This document shows, piece by piece, positions 45,244 to 58,491 of a stretch of 58,764 nucleotides of DNA (positions within the stretch are counted from its first letter, which is position 1; each line of letters opens with the position of its first letter). The translations under genes were made by a program, and so were the position numbers. The notes under the pieces were generated by a model. The model was not told the DNA's origin, did no database searches, and saw nothing but the letters and a program-made list of their open reading frames with translations. Location of the stretch: contig NW_026971456.1 of assembly GCF_963678635.1 (NCBI RefSeq), forward strand, positions 1-58,764, in the 5' to 3' direction. The stretch is from Symsagittifera roscoffensis. Lineage: Eukaryota; Xenacoelomorpha; Acoela; Convolutidae.

Positions 45244-48200
45244 TCAGGTTCCGACACTGATCGACTCATTTATTGTTACCAGACATTTTATTTGTCCATC
45301 CTGGTCGTATCATGTATCGCCTATGGTCAAAACAAGTATCAACCCTGGTTGACTCGTGTATCGACCCCAGTTGACTCATGTAACGACCATAGGCGAATCA
45401 AGTATAAATCCTGGTCAGTTTATGTATAGACCCTGATCGATTCATTTATCGACCAAGGTCGAATCTTGTAAAGACGCTGATCAAATCAAGTGTCGTCCCA
45501 GCTCACGCCTGTACAAACGCTTTTTTTAAAATCTATGATATCTTATGAACAAAGCGGTTCTTTTTTTTCTTTGATTCATTTATCGATCCTGGTTGTCTAT
45601 TGTATCAAATGTTCTGTTTGACCAACTTATTTTGACCCTTGTCAATTCATCTGGCGATCCTGTTTGACTCATGTTTGGACCCAGATCTACTTATCTATCG
45701 ATCCTGGTTGACTCAATGACCCTGACTGATTTATTTATCGAACCTGATCGAATACAAAAGTCAAGCACGGTAAATAAATAGAGTAAATCTTTTTTTCTCT
45801 TTGGTCGACTTAGGTCGACACTTAATTCGTCCTTGGTCGATCCATCTATCGACCCTAGCCGTCAAATCCATCGATGCTGGTCTAGCCATCTATATATCCT
45901 AGTCGACTCATGTATTGACCCCGGTCGACCCATGTATCGAACCTGATTGACTCAGCAATCGACTCGCTCCGACTCATGTAGCAACGTTTTCCACTCATGC
46001 ATCAACACAGGTCATACCTGCAGTTACACTTCATTTCTTCTATGATTTAGAATGAGTAAAATGTTTCTGATTTTTTTTGTTCGACTTTGTTCGACACACA
46101 GCTCAACCCTGGTTGATTCACAATCGATCCTGGTCAAATCACCGTACGATCCTGATGGTTTCATCTACCTATCCTGGTCGACTAACCTATCGATCTTGCT
46201 CAAATCCCGGTGATTCACTTTTGATCCCGGTCGCCTCAAACATCGACGGTTGTCGACTCAACTGTCGACCAGTTCATGCCTCTACATACAATTTATTTTA
46301 ACGTTTGATTACTAATGAAAAAAAAAATTTCTTGGTTGTTTCATTTATCGATCCTGGTTGGTTCATTAATCTATTCTGGCCCCTTCTTGCATCGATCTGT
46401 TCGACCAATGTTTACAGCCTGATCGACTCATGTATCGACCTAGGCGACTCATGCGTTAGTATTCGTCGAATCATGTAACGACACTAGTCGATCAAGGCAT
46501 CGACCCTGATCGACTACTGTATCGACCCTGGTAGACTCATTTATTGGCACACATCATCCCTGGACCTGCGCTTCATTTTAAATCAACTTTTTTAACTATT
46601 AAATTGTTTCTCTTTTCTTTGATTGACTTTGTCAGACTCTTAATTTGTGTCGATTCATCTATCGAAGCTGCTTTAAACATCCAAAGATCCTGATCAACTC
46701 TGCTTTCAATCCTGGTCGACTCATGTATCAATCTGTCCGGTCTATTTATCGGCTCAGGTTGACTCTTTTATTGATCATAGTTGACTCATGTATCGACCCT
46801 GGTCGACCCTGGTCAAACATGATCCACTCAGGTATCGATAGTGTTCTACTCATATAACGATCTTGATCGATTCATATACCTGGTCGGTCATAGAAAAAAG
46901 ATGTCAGGTTCCGACACTGGTCGACTCATTTATCGTTACCAGACATTTTATTTGTCGATCCTGGTCGTATCATGTATCGCCTATGGTCAAAACAAGTATC
47001 AACCCTGGTTGACTCATGTAACGACCATAGGAGAATCAAGTATAAATCCTGGTCCGTTTATGTATAGACCCTGATCGATTCATTTATCGACCAAGGTCGA
47101 ATCTTGTAAAGACGATGCTCAAATCAAATGTCGTCCCAGCTCACGCCTGTACAAACGCTTTTTTTTAAAATTTATGATATCTTATGAACAAAGCATTTCT
47201 TTTTTTTTCTTTGATTCATTTATCGATCCTGGTTGTCTATTGTATCAAATGTTCTGTTCGACCAACTTATTTTGACCCTTGTCAATTCATATGGCGATCC
47301 TGTTTGACTCATGTTTGGACCCAGATCTACTTATCTATCGATCCTGGTTGACTCAACGACCCTGACTGATTTATTTATCGAACCTGCTCGAATACAAAAG
47401 TCAACAACGGTAAAGGAATAGGGTAAATCTTTTTTTCTCTTTGGTCGACTTAGGTCGACACTTAATTCGTCCTTGGTCGATCCATCCATCGACCCTAGCC
47501 GTCAAATCCATCGATACTGGTCTGGCCATCTATATATCCTAGTCGACTCAAGTGTTGACCCCGGTCGACCCATGTATTGACCCTGATTGACTCAGCAATT
47601 GATTCGCTCCGACTCATGTAGTTCCACTAATGCATCAACACAGGTCATACCTGCAGTTACACTTAATTTCTTCTATGGTTTAGAATGAATAAAATGTTTC
47701 TGATTTTTTTTGTTCGACTTTGTTCGACACACAGCTCGTCCCTGGTTGATTCACAATCGATCCTGGTCGAATCACCGTACGATCCTGATGGTTTCATCTA
47801 TCTATCCTGGTCGACTAACCTATCGATCTTGCTCAAATCCCGGTCAAATGCCGGTGATTCACTTTTGATCCCGGTCGCCTCAAACATCGACGGTTGTCGA
47901 CTCAACTGTCGATCAGTTCACGCCTCTACATACAATTTATTTTAACGTTTGATTACTAATGAACAAAAAATTTCTTGGTTGTTTCATTTATCGATCCTGG
48001 TTGATTCATTAATCTATTCTGGCCGCCTCTTGCATCGATCTGTTCGACCAATGTTTACAGCCTGATCGACTCATGTATCGACCCAGGCGACTCATGCATT
48101 AGTATTCGTCGATTCATGTAACGACACTGGTCGATCAAGGAATCGACCCTGATCGACTACTGTATCGACCCTGGTAGACTCAATTATTGGCACACTTCAT

Positions 48201-51200
48201 CCCTGGACCTGCGCTTCATTTTAAATCAACTTTTTTAATTATTGAATTGTTTCTCTTTTCTTTGATTGACTTTGTCAGACTCTTAATTTGTGTCGATTCA
48301 TCTATCGAAGCTGCTTTAAACATCCAAAGATCCTGATCAACTCTGCTTTCAATCCTGGTCGACTCATGTATCAATCTGTCCGGTCTATTTATCGGCTCAG
48401 GTTGACTCTTTTATTGATCATAGTTGACTCATGTATCGACCCTGGTCGACCCTGGTCAAACATGATCCACTCAGGTATCGATAGTGTTCTACTCATATAA
48501 CGATCTTGATCGATTCATATACCTGGTCGGTCATAGAAAAAAGATGTCAGGTTCCGACACTGGTCGACTCATTTATCGTTACCAGACATTTTATTTGTCG
48601 ATCCTGGTCGTATCATGTATCGCCTATGGTCAAAACAAGTATCAACCCTGGTTGACTCATGTAACGACCATAGGAGAATCAAGTATAAATCCTGGTCAGT
48701 TTATGTATAGACCCTGATCGATTCATTTATCGACCAAGGTCGAATCTTGTAAAGACGATGCTCAAATCAAATGTCGTCCCAGCTCACGCCTGTACAAACG
48801 CTTTTTTTTAAATTTATGATATCTTATGAACAAAGCATTTCTTTTTTTTTCTTTGATTCATTTATCGATCCTGGTTGTCTATTGTATCAAATGTTCTGTT
48901 CGACCAACTTATTTTGACCCTTGTCAATTCATCTGGCGATCCTGTTTGACTCATGTTTGGACCCAGATCTACTTATCTATCGATCCTGGTTGAATCAACG
49001 ACCCTGACTGATTTATTTATCGAACCTGCTCGAATACAAAAGTCAACCACGGTAAATGAATAGAGTAAATCTTTTTTTCTCTTTGGTCGACTTAGGTCGA
49101 CACTTAATTCGTCCTTGGTCGATCCATCTATCGACCCTAGCCGTCAAATCCATCGATACTGGTCTGGCCATCTATATATCCTAGTCGACTCATGTGTTGA
49201 CCCCGGTCGACCCATGTATTGACCCTGATTGATTCAGCAATCGACTCTCTCCGACTCATGTAGTAACGTTTTCCACTCATGCATCAACACAGGTCATACC
49301 TGCAGTTACACTTCATTTCTTCTATGGTTTAGAATGAGTAAAATGTTTCTGATTTTTTTTGTTCGACTTTGTTCGACACACAGCTCGTCCCTGGTTGATT
49401 CACAATCGATCCTGGTCGAATCACCGTACGATCCTGATGGTTTCATCTATCTATCCTGGTCGACTAACCTATCGATCTTGCTCAAATCCCGGTCAAATGC
49501 CGGTGATTCACTTTGATCCCGGTCGCCTCAAACATCGACGGTTGTCGACTCAACTGTCGACCAGTTCACGCCTCTACATACAATTTATTTTAACGTTTGA
49601 TTACTAATGAACAAAAAATTTCTTGGTTGTTTCATTTATCGATCCTGGTTGATTCATTAATCTATTCTGGCCGCCTCTTGCATCGATCTGTTCGACCAAT
49701 GTTTACAGCCTGATCGACTCATGTATCGACCTAGGCGACTCATGCATTAGTATTCGTCGATTCATGTAACGACACTGGTCGAACAAGGAATCGACCCTGA
49801 TCGACTCAATTATTGGCACACGTCATCCCTGTACCCGCGCTTCATTTTAAATCAACTTTTTTAATTATTGAATTGTTTCTCTTTTCTTTGATTGACTTTG
49901 TCAGACTCTTAATTTGTGTCGATTCATCTATCGAAGCTGGTTTAAACATCCAAAGATCCTGGTCAACTCTGCTTTCAATCCTGGTCGACTCATGTATCAA
50001 TCTGTCCGGTCTATTTATCGGCTCAGGTTGACTCTTTTATTGATCATAGTTTACTCATGTATCGACCCTGGTCGACCCTGGTCAAACATGATCCACTCAG
50101 GTATCGATAGTGTTCTACTCATATAACGATCTTGATCGATTCATATACCTGGTCGGTCATAGAAAAAAGATGTCAGGTTCCGACACTGGTCGACTCATTT
50201 ATCGTTACCAGACATTTTATTTGCCGATCCTGGTCGTATCATGTATCGCCTATGGTTAAAACAAGTATCAACCCTGGTTGACTCATGTAACGACCATAGG
50301 CGAATCAAGTATAAATCCTGGTCAGTTTATGTATAGACCCTGATCGATTCATTTATCGACCAAGGTCGAATCTTGTAAAGACGGTGCTCAAATCAAGTGT
50401 CGTCCCAGCTCACGCCTGTACAAACGCTTTTTTTTTTAAATTTATGATTTTTTATGAACAAAGCATTTTTTTTTCTTTGATTCATTTATCGATCCTGGTT
50501 GTCTATTGTATCAAATGTTCTGATCGACCAACTTATTTTGACCCTTGTCAATTCATCTGGCGATCCTGTTCGACTCATTATTGGACCCAGATCTACTTAT
50601 CTATCGATCCTGGTTGACTCAAAGACCCCGACTGATTTATTTATCGAACCTGCTCGAATACAAAAGTCAACCACGGTAAATGAATAGAGTATATCTTTTT
50701 TTCTCTTTGGTCGACTTAGGTCGACACTTAATTCGTCCTTGGTCGATCCATCTATCGACCCTAGCCGTCAAATCCATCGATGCTGGTCTAGCCATCTATA
50801 AATCCTAGTCGACTCATGTATTGACCCCGGTCGACCAATGTATCGACCCTGATTGACTCAGCAATCGACTCGCTCCGACTCATGTAGTAACGTTTTCCAC
50901 TCATGCATCAACACAGGTCATACCTGCAGTTACACTTCACTTCATACTGATGGTTTCATCTATCTATCCTGGTCGACTAACCTATCGATCTTCCTCAAAT
51001 CCCGGTCAAATCCCGGTGATTCACTTTTGATCCCGGTCGCCTCAAACATCGACGGTTGTCGACTCAACTGTCGACCAGTTCATGCCTCTACATACAATTT
51101 ATTTTAACGTTTGATTACGAATGAACAAAAATTTTTTTGATTGTTCATTTATCGATCCTGGTTGATTCATTAATCTATTCTGGCCGCCTCTTGCATCGAT

Positions 51201-51705
51201 CTGCTCGACCAATGTTTACAGCCTGATCGACTCATGTATCGACCTAGGCGACTCATGCATTAGTATTCGTCGAATCATGTAACGACACTGGTCGATCAAG
51301 GCATCGACCCTGATCGACTACTGTATCGACCCTGGTATACTCATTTATTGGCACACGTCATCCTTGTACCTGCGCTTCATTTTAAATCAACTTTTTTAAT
51401 TATTAAGTTGTTTCTCTTTTCTTTGATTGACTTTGTCAGACTCTTAATTTGTGTCGATTCATCTATCGAAGCTGGTTTAAACGTCCAAAGATCCTGGTCA
51501 ACTCTGCTTTCAATCCTGGTCGACTCATGTATCAATATCCGGTCTATTTATCGGCTCAGGTTGACTCTTTTATTGATCATAGTTGACTCATGTTTCGACC
51601 CTGGTCGACCCTGGTCAAACATGATCCACTCAGGTATCGATAGCGTTCGACTCATATAACGATACTGATCGGTTCATATACCTGGTCGGTCATAGAAAAA
51701 AGATA
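45244..51705 (+). repeat. higher-order repeat of about 1.64 kb, four units
   Basis: Units begin with caggttccgacactg near 45244, 46904, 48547 and 50173, giving periods of about 1660, 1643 and 1626; the last is shorter and breaks off near 51705. Each holds several monomer runs and four to five AT-rich linkers in the same order. Units differ by a few percent, with small indels. Confidence 0.85.
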
Positions 51706-53130
51706 AAATTTTCTATCCTGTATCGACCAATGTCAGCTCATATGTCGATCCTCGTCGACCCATGCATCGAACGCGGTTGATTCATGTATGTACCGTGGTC
51801 AAACAAAGTTGCGACTCTGTTCGACTCAAGTATTGACTCAGGTCATCCCTGTAGATACACTTCATTTTACTTTTAGGGGTTCAAAAGAAAAAATTGTTTC
51901 TTGTTTCTCGTTAGCCGACTTGATTCGACTCACAATTCGCCTTTAGCCGGTTCAATTATTGATCCTAATCGAACGATTGTACAAACCCGTTAGCCTTATT
52001 TATCAATTTTGGTCGAATCATCTATCGATCTTGGTCTACTCATGTATCCACTCTGGTTGACTCATGTATCGATACATGTCGACTCCTTCATCGACATTGG
52101 TCGACTCTTGAACGGACACTGGTCGAACCTTAATGGACCATAGTCGACCTACTTATCGACACCGGTAATCCCTGTACATGCACTTCACTTCAAGTTTTTG
52201 TTCTTCAGTCGTTAATTTTTCCTTTCTTCTATTACCGGCTTTAGTCGGCTCCCTGAGTGACTCATTTATCGATGACGGTAGGCTCAAGTATCAATCACGT
52301 CGACTCATGTATCGACATTGTTTGGGTCAAATATCAACCCAGCTCATCCCTCTACTTACACTGTTCTTAATTTATGGGTTATAAGGAAAAAATAATCTTT
52401 TTTCTTTGATCGACTCTGGTCGGCTCTGAACTTGTCCCTGAGTGATTCATTTGTCGATTCTGGTCAACTCATCTAACCATCTTGGTAGACTCATGTATAC
52501 ACCACCCTATTCGACCCATCGATATTGTTCGACTCATGTAACGATACTGGTCTGCTAATGTATTGAACCTGATCATTTCATCCAACGACTTTGGTTGACT
52601 CAGGTATCGCCTATGTACGTTTCAATCCTCGACCCTGATCGATTCAGATATCGAACCTTGTTGACTCATGTATCGTTCATGATCGACTCACATATCGACT
52701 TTGGTCGTTGAATGTATCGACATTTGAAGACTCAAGTAGCAACTCAGGTCATCCCTAGACATACCTTTGATTTCATTTGTGATTTCTAATGAATAAAGTG
52801 TTTCTTTTTTTCTTTGATTATTTCGTTCGAATCTGTAATCAGCCTCGGTCAATTCATCTATCGATGCTGGTCGACACTTCTAGCATTCTTGGTCGACTAA
52901 TCTTTCCATCCTGGTCGACTATTCTTCCCATACCGATCGACTTATGAATCGCACCTGGTCGAACTATGTATCAATCCTGGTCGACTTATGTATTGAGATA
53001 TTCGACTCATCTATCGACCCTGGTTCAATATTAAATCGTCCCTGGTTGATTCATCTATTGCCCCTAGTCAACTCACGTACAGACCCTGATGCACAACTTT
53101 ATCGTTACTGTTCGACTCAATAATTGGGTC

Positions 53131-53639
53131 AAGAAGTGACGCCTTTAAGTGGCGTAGCCGACGCGCTGTTTATAAAAAAAAATTAAAGATAATCAGTTAA
53201 GCATTCGGGTTATAAAGAGTAATTCATCGGTAAATAACTCTCCAAACGATAATTTTCGGCATTTTTAATTGCTCATAACAACCAAAAATTGTAGCAGCAA
53301 ACTCAAAGCAAGCTCTCAAAAAACTGGGTTTTGCCCTTGAGACACTTTTCTCGTTTTTAGAGGTCAGACTGAATCAAGTCTGAACCGTGTTAGAGAGAAA
53401 AACGGTCGAAATAGGGTATCAACCCATATTTTATTATGTTATAACATGGGTACGTGGGGGGCTTGAAGCAACGCCGAACCAATCAACTGCTATGTCTAGC
53501 TTTTGTTTTAGACGGCCTGACCATCTGGTCTTATATGACGTCGAATAAACGTTAAGTTTATATGCAATTATAGCTTCATGCTTGAGCGTGAACATCCTCA
53601 AGTTTATAGGTAAATATTAGTTATTAATTGAATATAGTT
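53131..53639. other. spacer after the satellite, no gene seen
   Basis: The sequence character changes sharply at about 53130. No open frame of note; AT-rich with an inverted-looking ccatattttattatgtt / aacatgg stretch near 53427-53450. Confidence 0.45.
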
Positions 53640-54335
53640 TCATGCATGAGACGGCAGCATCCTTAACAAAAAGGGATTGTTTTTTTTTAAGTTTTGTAGA
53701 AGAACCGCTGATCTTTTACCAATCAAACCCAAGATCCAGAAATTTGATGGACCAACATTGGTAACAAATGTAGATGATGTCTCCAAACAATTATCGACAT
53801 CGCATGATGGAACCCATAACCAGACTTTTTTGATCACCTCTTGATTGGATTTAAATGGCCAAACCTTAGCCCTTAGAATGCTTGGCCCAATGACCCAGCT
53901 GTTATTTTTGAGGGTCTCAGAATAAATTACCCTTGTACAGGTTTCAGCTGGATTATTGCCGCCTTGGACATGGTGCATCTCGCCAATGGCGGCAGATTCG
54001 AGTATTTCCTCGACGCGGTTTCCGACGCATATAGGAAACATATCATTAGAACTCAGCCACTGCAGTACGATAGTGCTATTAATCCACATAAAGATTTTTT
54101 TCACTTTAACTGTAAATGCCTTCACATTTTCGATTTTTAACCGTGTGGTAAGTAGATCTGCTTGAAGTTCTATCATAGGTATTGACAACGCTCTCATTGG
54201 CGCAACACGCGCTTTACCGAACACAAATGAGATTTCAGTTTTGAGCGAGCTTATGAGTCGCCCACGCAAAAACCCGACGGAGCAGGAAACATCTTGCGAC
54301 CAATCACCGAACATGTGAAGCTCGATACGATCCAC
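53640..54335 (-). pseudogene. BEL/Pao RNase H region
   Basis: A 231-codon frame starting near LHMFGDWSQDVSCSVGFLRG, where the family has H-x-F-x-D-A-S; the catalytic Asp remains but the following residues are changed. PMIELQADLLTTRL and INSTIVLQWLSS (the S-x-x-VLxWI motif) follow, then VQGGNNPAETCTR, equivalent to the family's G-x-x-NPADxxSR. The end runs into integrase-proximal sequence and stops at 53640. Best-preserved part of this relic. Confidence 0.8.
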
Positions 54336-54595
54336 AGGTTCTGTGAAGTAACTGTGGGGAAACAGAGAGAAGCCAGAGTGACACTCAAGAAATTTTTCCC
54401 TATATCTTCTGATATAATATCATGCCATTTTTGGCAACTTAATCGCCAAATGTCTTAATGTAAAAGACGAGCCATTTCAGTGTACGAGCCATTTTTGTAA
54501 AAAAAGACAGAGAGAGGCCAGAGTGTCACTCATGAAAATTTCCCTATTTTTCACTGAATCTAAATGATCGTCCATTTAAACTTTTTTGGCGTCCA

Positions 54596-54868
54596 CTAAA
54601 TGGATATGTTATCATTTGCTGTTTTTTGCAAAGCGTAGTTCGCGCATGTTGGCGAGTCACGGGCGCCGAATATATGGCGAGTGTACTGATGGACTACCAT
54701 ATCCGATATGGGATCCTCCCGCCACAAAAAACGAAGCGAAGATTGATTTTGGTTGCGGACTCCTAATTGGAGAAACATGCCCTCCATATCCGCCGAGACG
54801 GCGTTTTTGAGCTGTCGGAAGCGAAATAGTACGAATATTAGGTTTTGGAGTAGGTCTGGACCCTCCAA
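54596..54868 (-). pseudogene. BEL/Pao reverse transcriptase fragment
   Basis: A 90-codon frame with NAVSADMEGMFLQLGV (motif A; the family has ADIEKMFLQI) and FGARDSPTCANYALQKTA (motif B, FG-x-x-SP-x-xAN). The YVDD motif lies beyond a break, before the RNase H frame. Inactive fragment. Confidence 0.8.
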
Positions 54869-55410
54869 TAGGGATTGTTTAAGAATGTGCCATGAAACTA
54901 AGCAGCCACAATAGGGCCTCGGCTTAACTTACCCGGCTCATTCGGATTTATAACTTGGCGTTGCGGAGGATAACATTCGCGATCGGTTCGCGAACGTGGA
55001 TCATGCGACTCGACGGTAACGACATGGACTCTCTTCAAGTCCTCCCTTATTGTATCTTTCTGCGTATCTTTCGCGCAGCTCTGGGTCTTTACTTAAGCTT
55101 CGCTCCAAAGTTTTAAATTGAGCAAGCGATTAATAATTAATATTAGGTAGGCTGGCTTTGTTATCAGTCCAAAGCATAGGTACGATGTATCTTTCATCAT
55201 CATGGAATGTTGGGATTAATAAAGCATGTTTATCAGCGGCAGAACGACTCGTTTTAAGGCAACATAAGGTTCCAATTCATACCAAGGCTTTATAGGAGCT
55301 AATTGAGGATTTTTATCATTCAACTCAGGTATATTGATACATTCTGTGCAAATATAAAGGCTGTCATTCACATAAGCCTCTATAGTCAAAAGTAAATTGG
55401 CGATATTCGG

Positions 55411-55881
55411 TTAAGAAGAGAAATTGAATTTGACTCGTTGAAATTTGTTGACTTTTACGGCATTGAAATTACTGATTGATAAGTGGATTGGCTCACCAAT
55501 CAATTTTAACGGGCTAGCGAGAGATGCGGAAACCCACGAATGTAGATGCTCCGTCGCAAAGAACCAACATCTAAAAACTGGTTCTATCCGAAGATATACC
55601 AACTGTTGCAATTGGCAACAGTCTTTTTGCTAATTCTTTTTGGTTTTCCCTCCCCGCAGCGGCGTGAGTAGAAACCTGTTTAACATCTTTCAATTGACAC
55701 TCATGTGGTCTACTTGATGTTTTTTTTCCTTTGATGGAAAAACTTTTGCAGCACTGTGCAGAAGGACGTTGTGCGTGCTCTCACAGTCTTTTGGACATTT
55801 TTTGCCTTCGTTTTTGGACATGCAGGGATTTTGCCCAGCTACAGAATTGACTCGCTGAGTGGCATTCTTTTCTTTGAACAC
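55411..55881 (-). pseudogene. BEL/Pao Cys/His-to-protease region
   Basis: Two frames: 55881-55690 (CESTHNVLLHSAAKVFPSK, resembling C-x-x-x-H-N-x-LLH of the gag zinc region) and 55611-55411 (SLASPLKLIGEPIHLSISNF, resembling the protease-flank strands). The catalytic DSGS of the protease is not visible. Assignment rests on order between gag and RT. Confidence 0.55.
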
Positions 55882-56378
55882 AACCCAAGACCAAAAGGCA
55901 TGCTTTCTTTTACACAGCAGGCACGGTGGATAACTAGACTTGCTTTCGTTATCACTAGGGCACTTAATGTTGGATGCAAAAACATTTGTTGTTTTCGGCT
56001 TAACTGTGTCTTACATTTTAGGTCTAGAACCATTAACGTGCATTTTTTCGTGGCCCTCCACTTTCTCTTTTAAATAATTATAGAAATCTAAGAGGCTGGG
56101 ACGCTGCCCATTACGCCTAACGGTATGCATTGACCAAGCTTGTTTCGATTTTGTTGGGAGCTTGCCGACAGCTTGGTTCAGAAAAGTCACGCTTTTAAGG
56201 TCATCATGAGATGACATCAATTGAAAGAGTGCTACTAGTCTGGAAACGGCACAGGAAAAACTGATGACATTCTCTGAACTATGCATTTTGAGGTGAGGAA
56301 AACTGGCTTATCCAAATGAGTCCCAAATACAGTATGAGGCTGACCAAATTTTCTATGCAATGTAGCAATTGCATTATA

Positions 56379-56774
56379 TTATAAAACTCCACTATAACTG
56401 TATTCGGCGACCACCGCTTTAGCTTTTCCGGTTACGAGCGTCTCTAAGTAAGTTAATTTCTCTTCATCACTCGGAAGTGCGGGATCGATGGTTGAGGTAA
56501 ATTTTCCCATCCATTTGTGCCAGCTCAGAGCATTTCCATCAAATTGACCTAATTTCAATTCTGGGAGACGATACTTGCGGCTAACTTTAATGATTTCAGC
56601 TAGTTCCCGAGCCGAAATTAGTTGCTCTACCGAATCAACAGGAGGATTAGAAAACCCTTGGTAAGCGGAGCTTGCACTTTGGAGATCAGCTTGAGAAGTG
56701 TACGGTACCACCAATGGTCCCGCTTGAAGTACGTCCAATCGGAGTGGCCAAATAAAACACTTTCGCTTTGGCAT
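56379..56774 (-). pseudogene. BEL/Pao gag segment (DUF1759-like)
   Basis: A 131-codon frame with LPELKLGQFDGNALSWHKWM, then FTSTIDPALPSDEEKLTYLE and TGKAKAVVAEYSYS. This matches the family pattern L-P-x-L-x-L-x-x-FDG-x-x-x-W-x-x-W ... LSDxEKxxYL ... G-x-A. Upstream sequence (57407-56958) is open but low-similarity; downstream (56286-56011) continues gag in another frame. Confidence 0.8.
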
Positions 56775-57990
56775 TCTGATGGGGTGTCATCACAGGTGTT
56801 TGCGGGGTCAAACCACATGCTGAAATAACTCAAATGGGCCCACCAGACTCGCTATTTCCAGCTCAGACAGGTGCACAAAAAGCTGCAGATTCTGCATCCG
56901 GTAATTATGTGAATGCGCTGTTGACAAATGAATGTTTATCGGGTAGTTTCACCAGACCTATGGCACAGAAGGCCCGACAGTTTGTTGAATTGTGTGCATT
57001 GATGGAAATTGGTTAATCAGACCCTGCATATTTGTGTTACCAAAAATTGATCCGTAGTTCGGAAGGAAATCAGCTTGAGGACTAGCGGAAGGTGGTTGAT
57101 AATTAACACCGACATGAGGTGCTAGACAAAGTGGAACCTTCACAGATGCATCATTAGTATGTGAAGACAAATTTGATCTCGGGTAACTTTGCCGAGAGGC
57201 TAGATGATTACTGGTATGCAAACCAGGATCATTAGATGCTACATGCCCAGTATTGAAACCATGAACGGAGTTTCCATGAAGCTCAGGATTTGACGGCAAG
57301 CCCATTGTGGAAAGCCATGTGTGTTCAATAGTAACTGGGTTTTCCGGTTGGGTGGCCAAAACTGCAGAAAAAGGTCTTTGATAGAATCCACCCACGAAGC
57401 CGTACAATCCTCCTCCTTTTTTTATCAGGTTGAAGACTGACTCCTGTTACACTCGTCTTATCTAACTTTTCACCTACAGCAAATAGGTCATCTTCCATTT
57501 GCAATCCTTCAAAAAATATATATTTTCAAATTTCTCCTATGATCCGCAGCTAATGGCTCTACTCTAATTCATTTTGTTGCTGTTTTAACTTTAAGGCTAC
57601 CTTAGCCTGCCTGGCACTTTCTTCTTGCCGCAACTTATTCAAAGCAAGATTGCGTTTCCTCTCACTAGAATTCTTAGATTCCAAGAGTTCAGTTTCTTGG
57701 AAGCTACATTTGACATTTTGGACCCAGTGACTACCGTTTGAAGCGAAGATTTAGACCTAGTATTTGTCGGGGTCTTCGGCTTTTAGAGCCAATTGAATGA
57801 TTTCTTTTTTTCAACTGCCGGTTCCATTAAAGTTTCACAATTTATGATAGCTGTTTTGATTTTTGTCGAGCGGCTTTGGTTTTCAGTGAATTCTAGCACG
57901 AGAACATGATGTTTGTAAGAATCATTTTCTGTGGAGTCTCTTTTTTCAAACAACTTATTTAACATTTTATGTATATTCTGTTTCATGCTT

Positions 57991-58491
57991 TTATCGAATC
58001 TCTTTGCTCGATGCTTTATAGGTTACAAACGAAGCCTAAAAGACTAATTCATTTGAATGATTAAGACAATCAACTACTACGACACTCAAAATCCACTTAT
58101 TGACAATTTCTCTAGAAAGATAATTGTGAGGGGAATATTTTTAAGTTATTGGAAGCACAAAAACCGACTGGCAAGCTCGAGAGGGGCTTGGTATACGAGC
58201 GCAACGATGTCTCGGAGACGAAAGCGAAAAATTTTTTTTTTCTACTTCTTTCAACTTGTTCCAGTTTCTAGCACTAATTTTTTCAACCAAAACATTTTTT
58301 TTAAACTACTATGACGATAGGCATCGATTCTTTTTGCCGATTAGTTGACTTATTGAGTTATTAGTTTTAATTATGCCATAAAAGCACATTGCTAAGTATA
58401 ACAACGTGGGGGCTACCGTTCAGATAATTTGAGCTGATGTTTTTAGTGTTTCTTGCTTAGAGAACTAATTTAAAAGACAAGCATTTTAAAA
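57991..58491. other. no gene seen
   Basis: AT-rich sequence between the BEL/Pao relic and the terminal palindrome. One 85-codon plus frame (58057-58314) lacks any feature I can support. Confidence 0.4.

Larger units (their letters stand above)
33640..53130 (+). repeat. 22-bp minisatellite array, about 19.5 kb, with AT-rich linkers
   Basis: The dominant unit begins GTCGACTCATG and ends TATCGACCCTG (22 bp). Each unit carries TCGA twice, spaced 10 and 12 bp, so it looks like two related half-units. Monomers vary (tcatctatcgatcctgg, tcatgtatcgaccctgg, cttgtagactcatg). Runs of monomers are broken by AT-rich linkers of about 70-110 bp with shared sequence. Larger duplications are superimposed. Because the consensus lacks stops in all three plus frames, many 60-115-codon plus frames appear (the same 22-residue cycle, VDSCIDPGRLMYRPWSTHVS plus two); none is a credible gene. 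Confidence 0.95.
53640..57990 (-). pseudogene. BEL/Pao retroelement relic, minus strand
   Basis: Minus-strand fragments fall in BEL/Pao order: gag coiled coil (about 57720-57560, LNKLRQEESARQAKVALKLK), a gag polar region (57407-56958), a DUF1759-type gag segment (56774-56379), a Cys/His region (56286-55690), a protease-area fragment (55611-55411), RT (54868-54596) and RNase H (54335-53640). Frames are short, with stops and gaps, and integrase is absent. It has different decay and orientation from the relic at 6430-11160, so it is a separate insertion. No LTRs found. Confidence 0.78.

Noticed and set aside
35759-51659. Dozens of 60-115-codon plus-strand frames in the satellite
   Set aside because: All read the same 22-residue cycle of the 22-bp monomer, in three frames, with starts from the ATG in the unit. 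Repetition alone explains them.
33640-53130. CRISPR-like array
   Set aside because: Units are contiguous and similar throughout, with no unique spacers of constant length, and the surroundings are eukaryotic retroelements.
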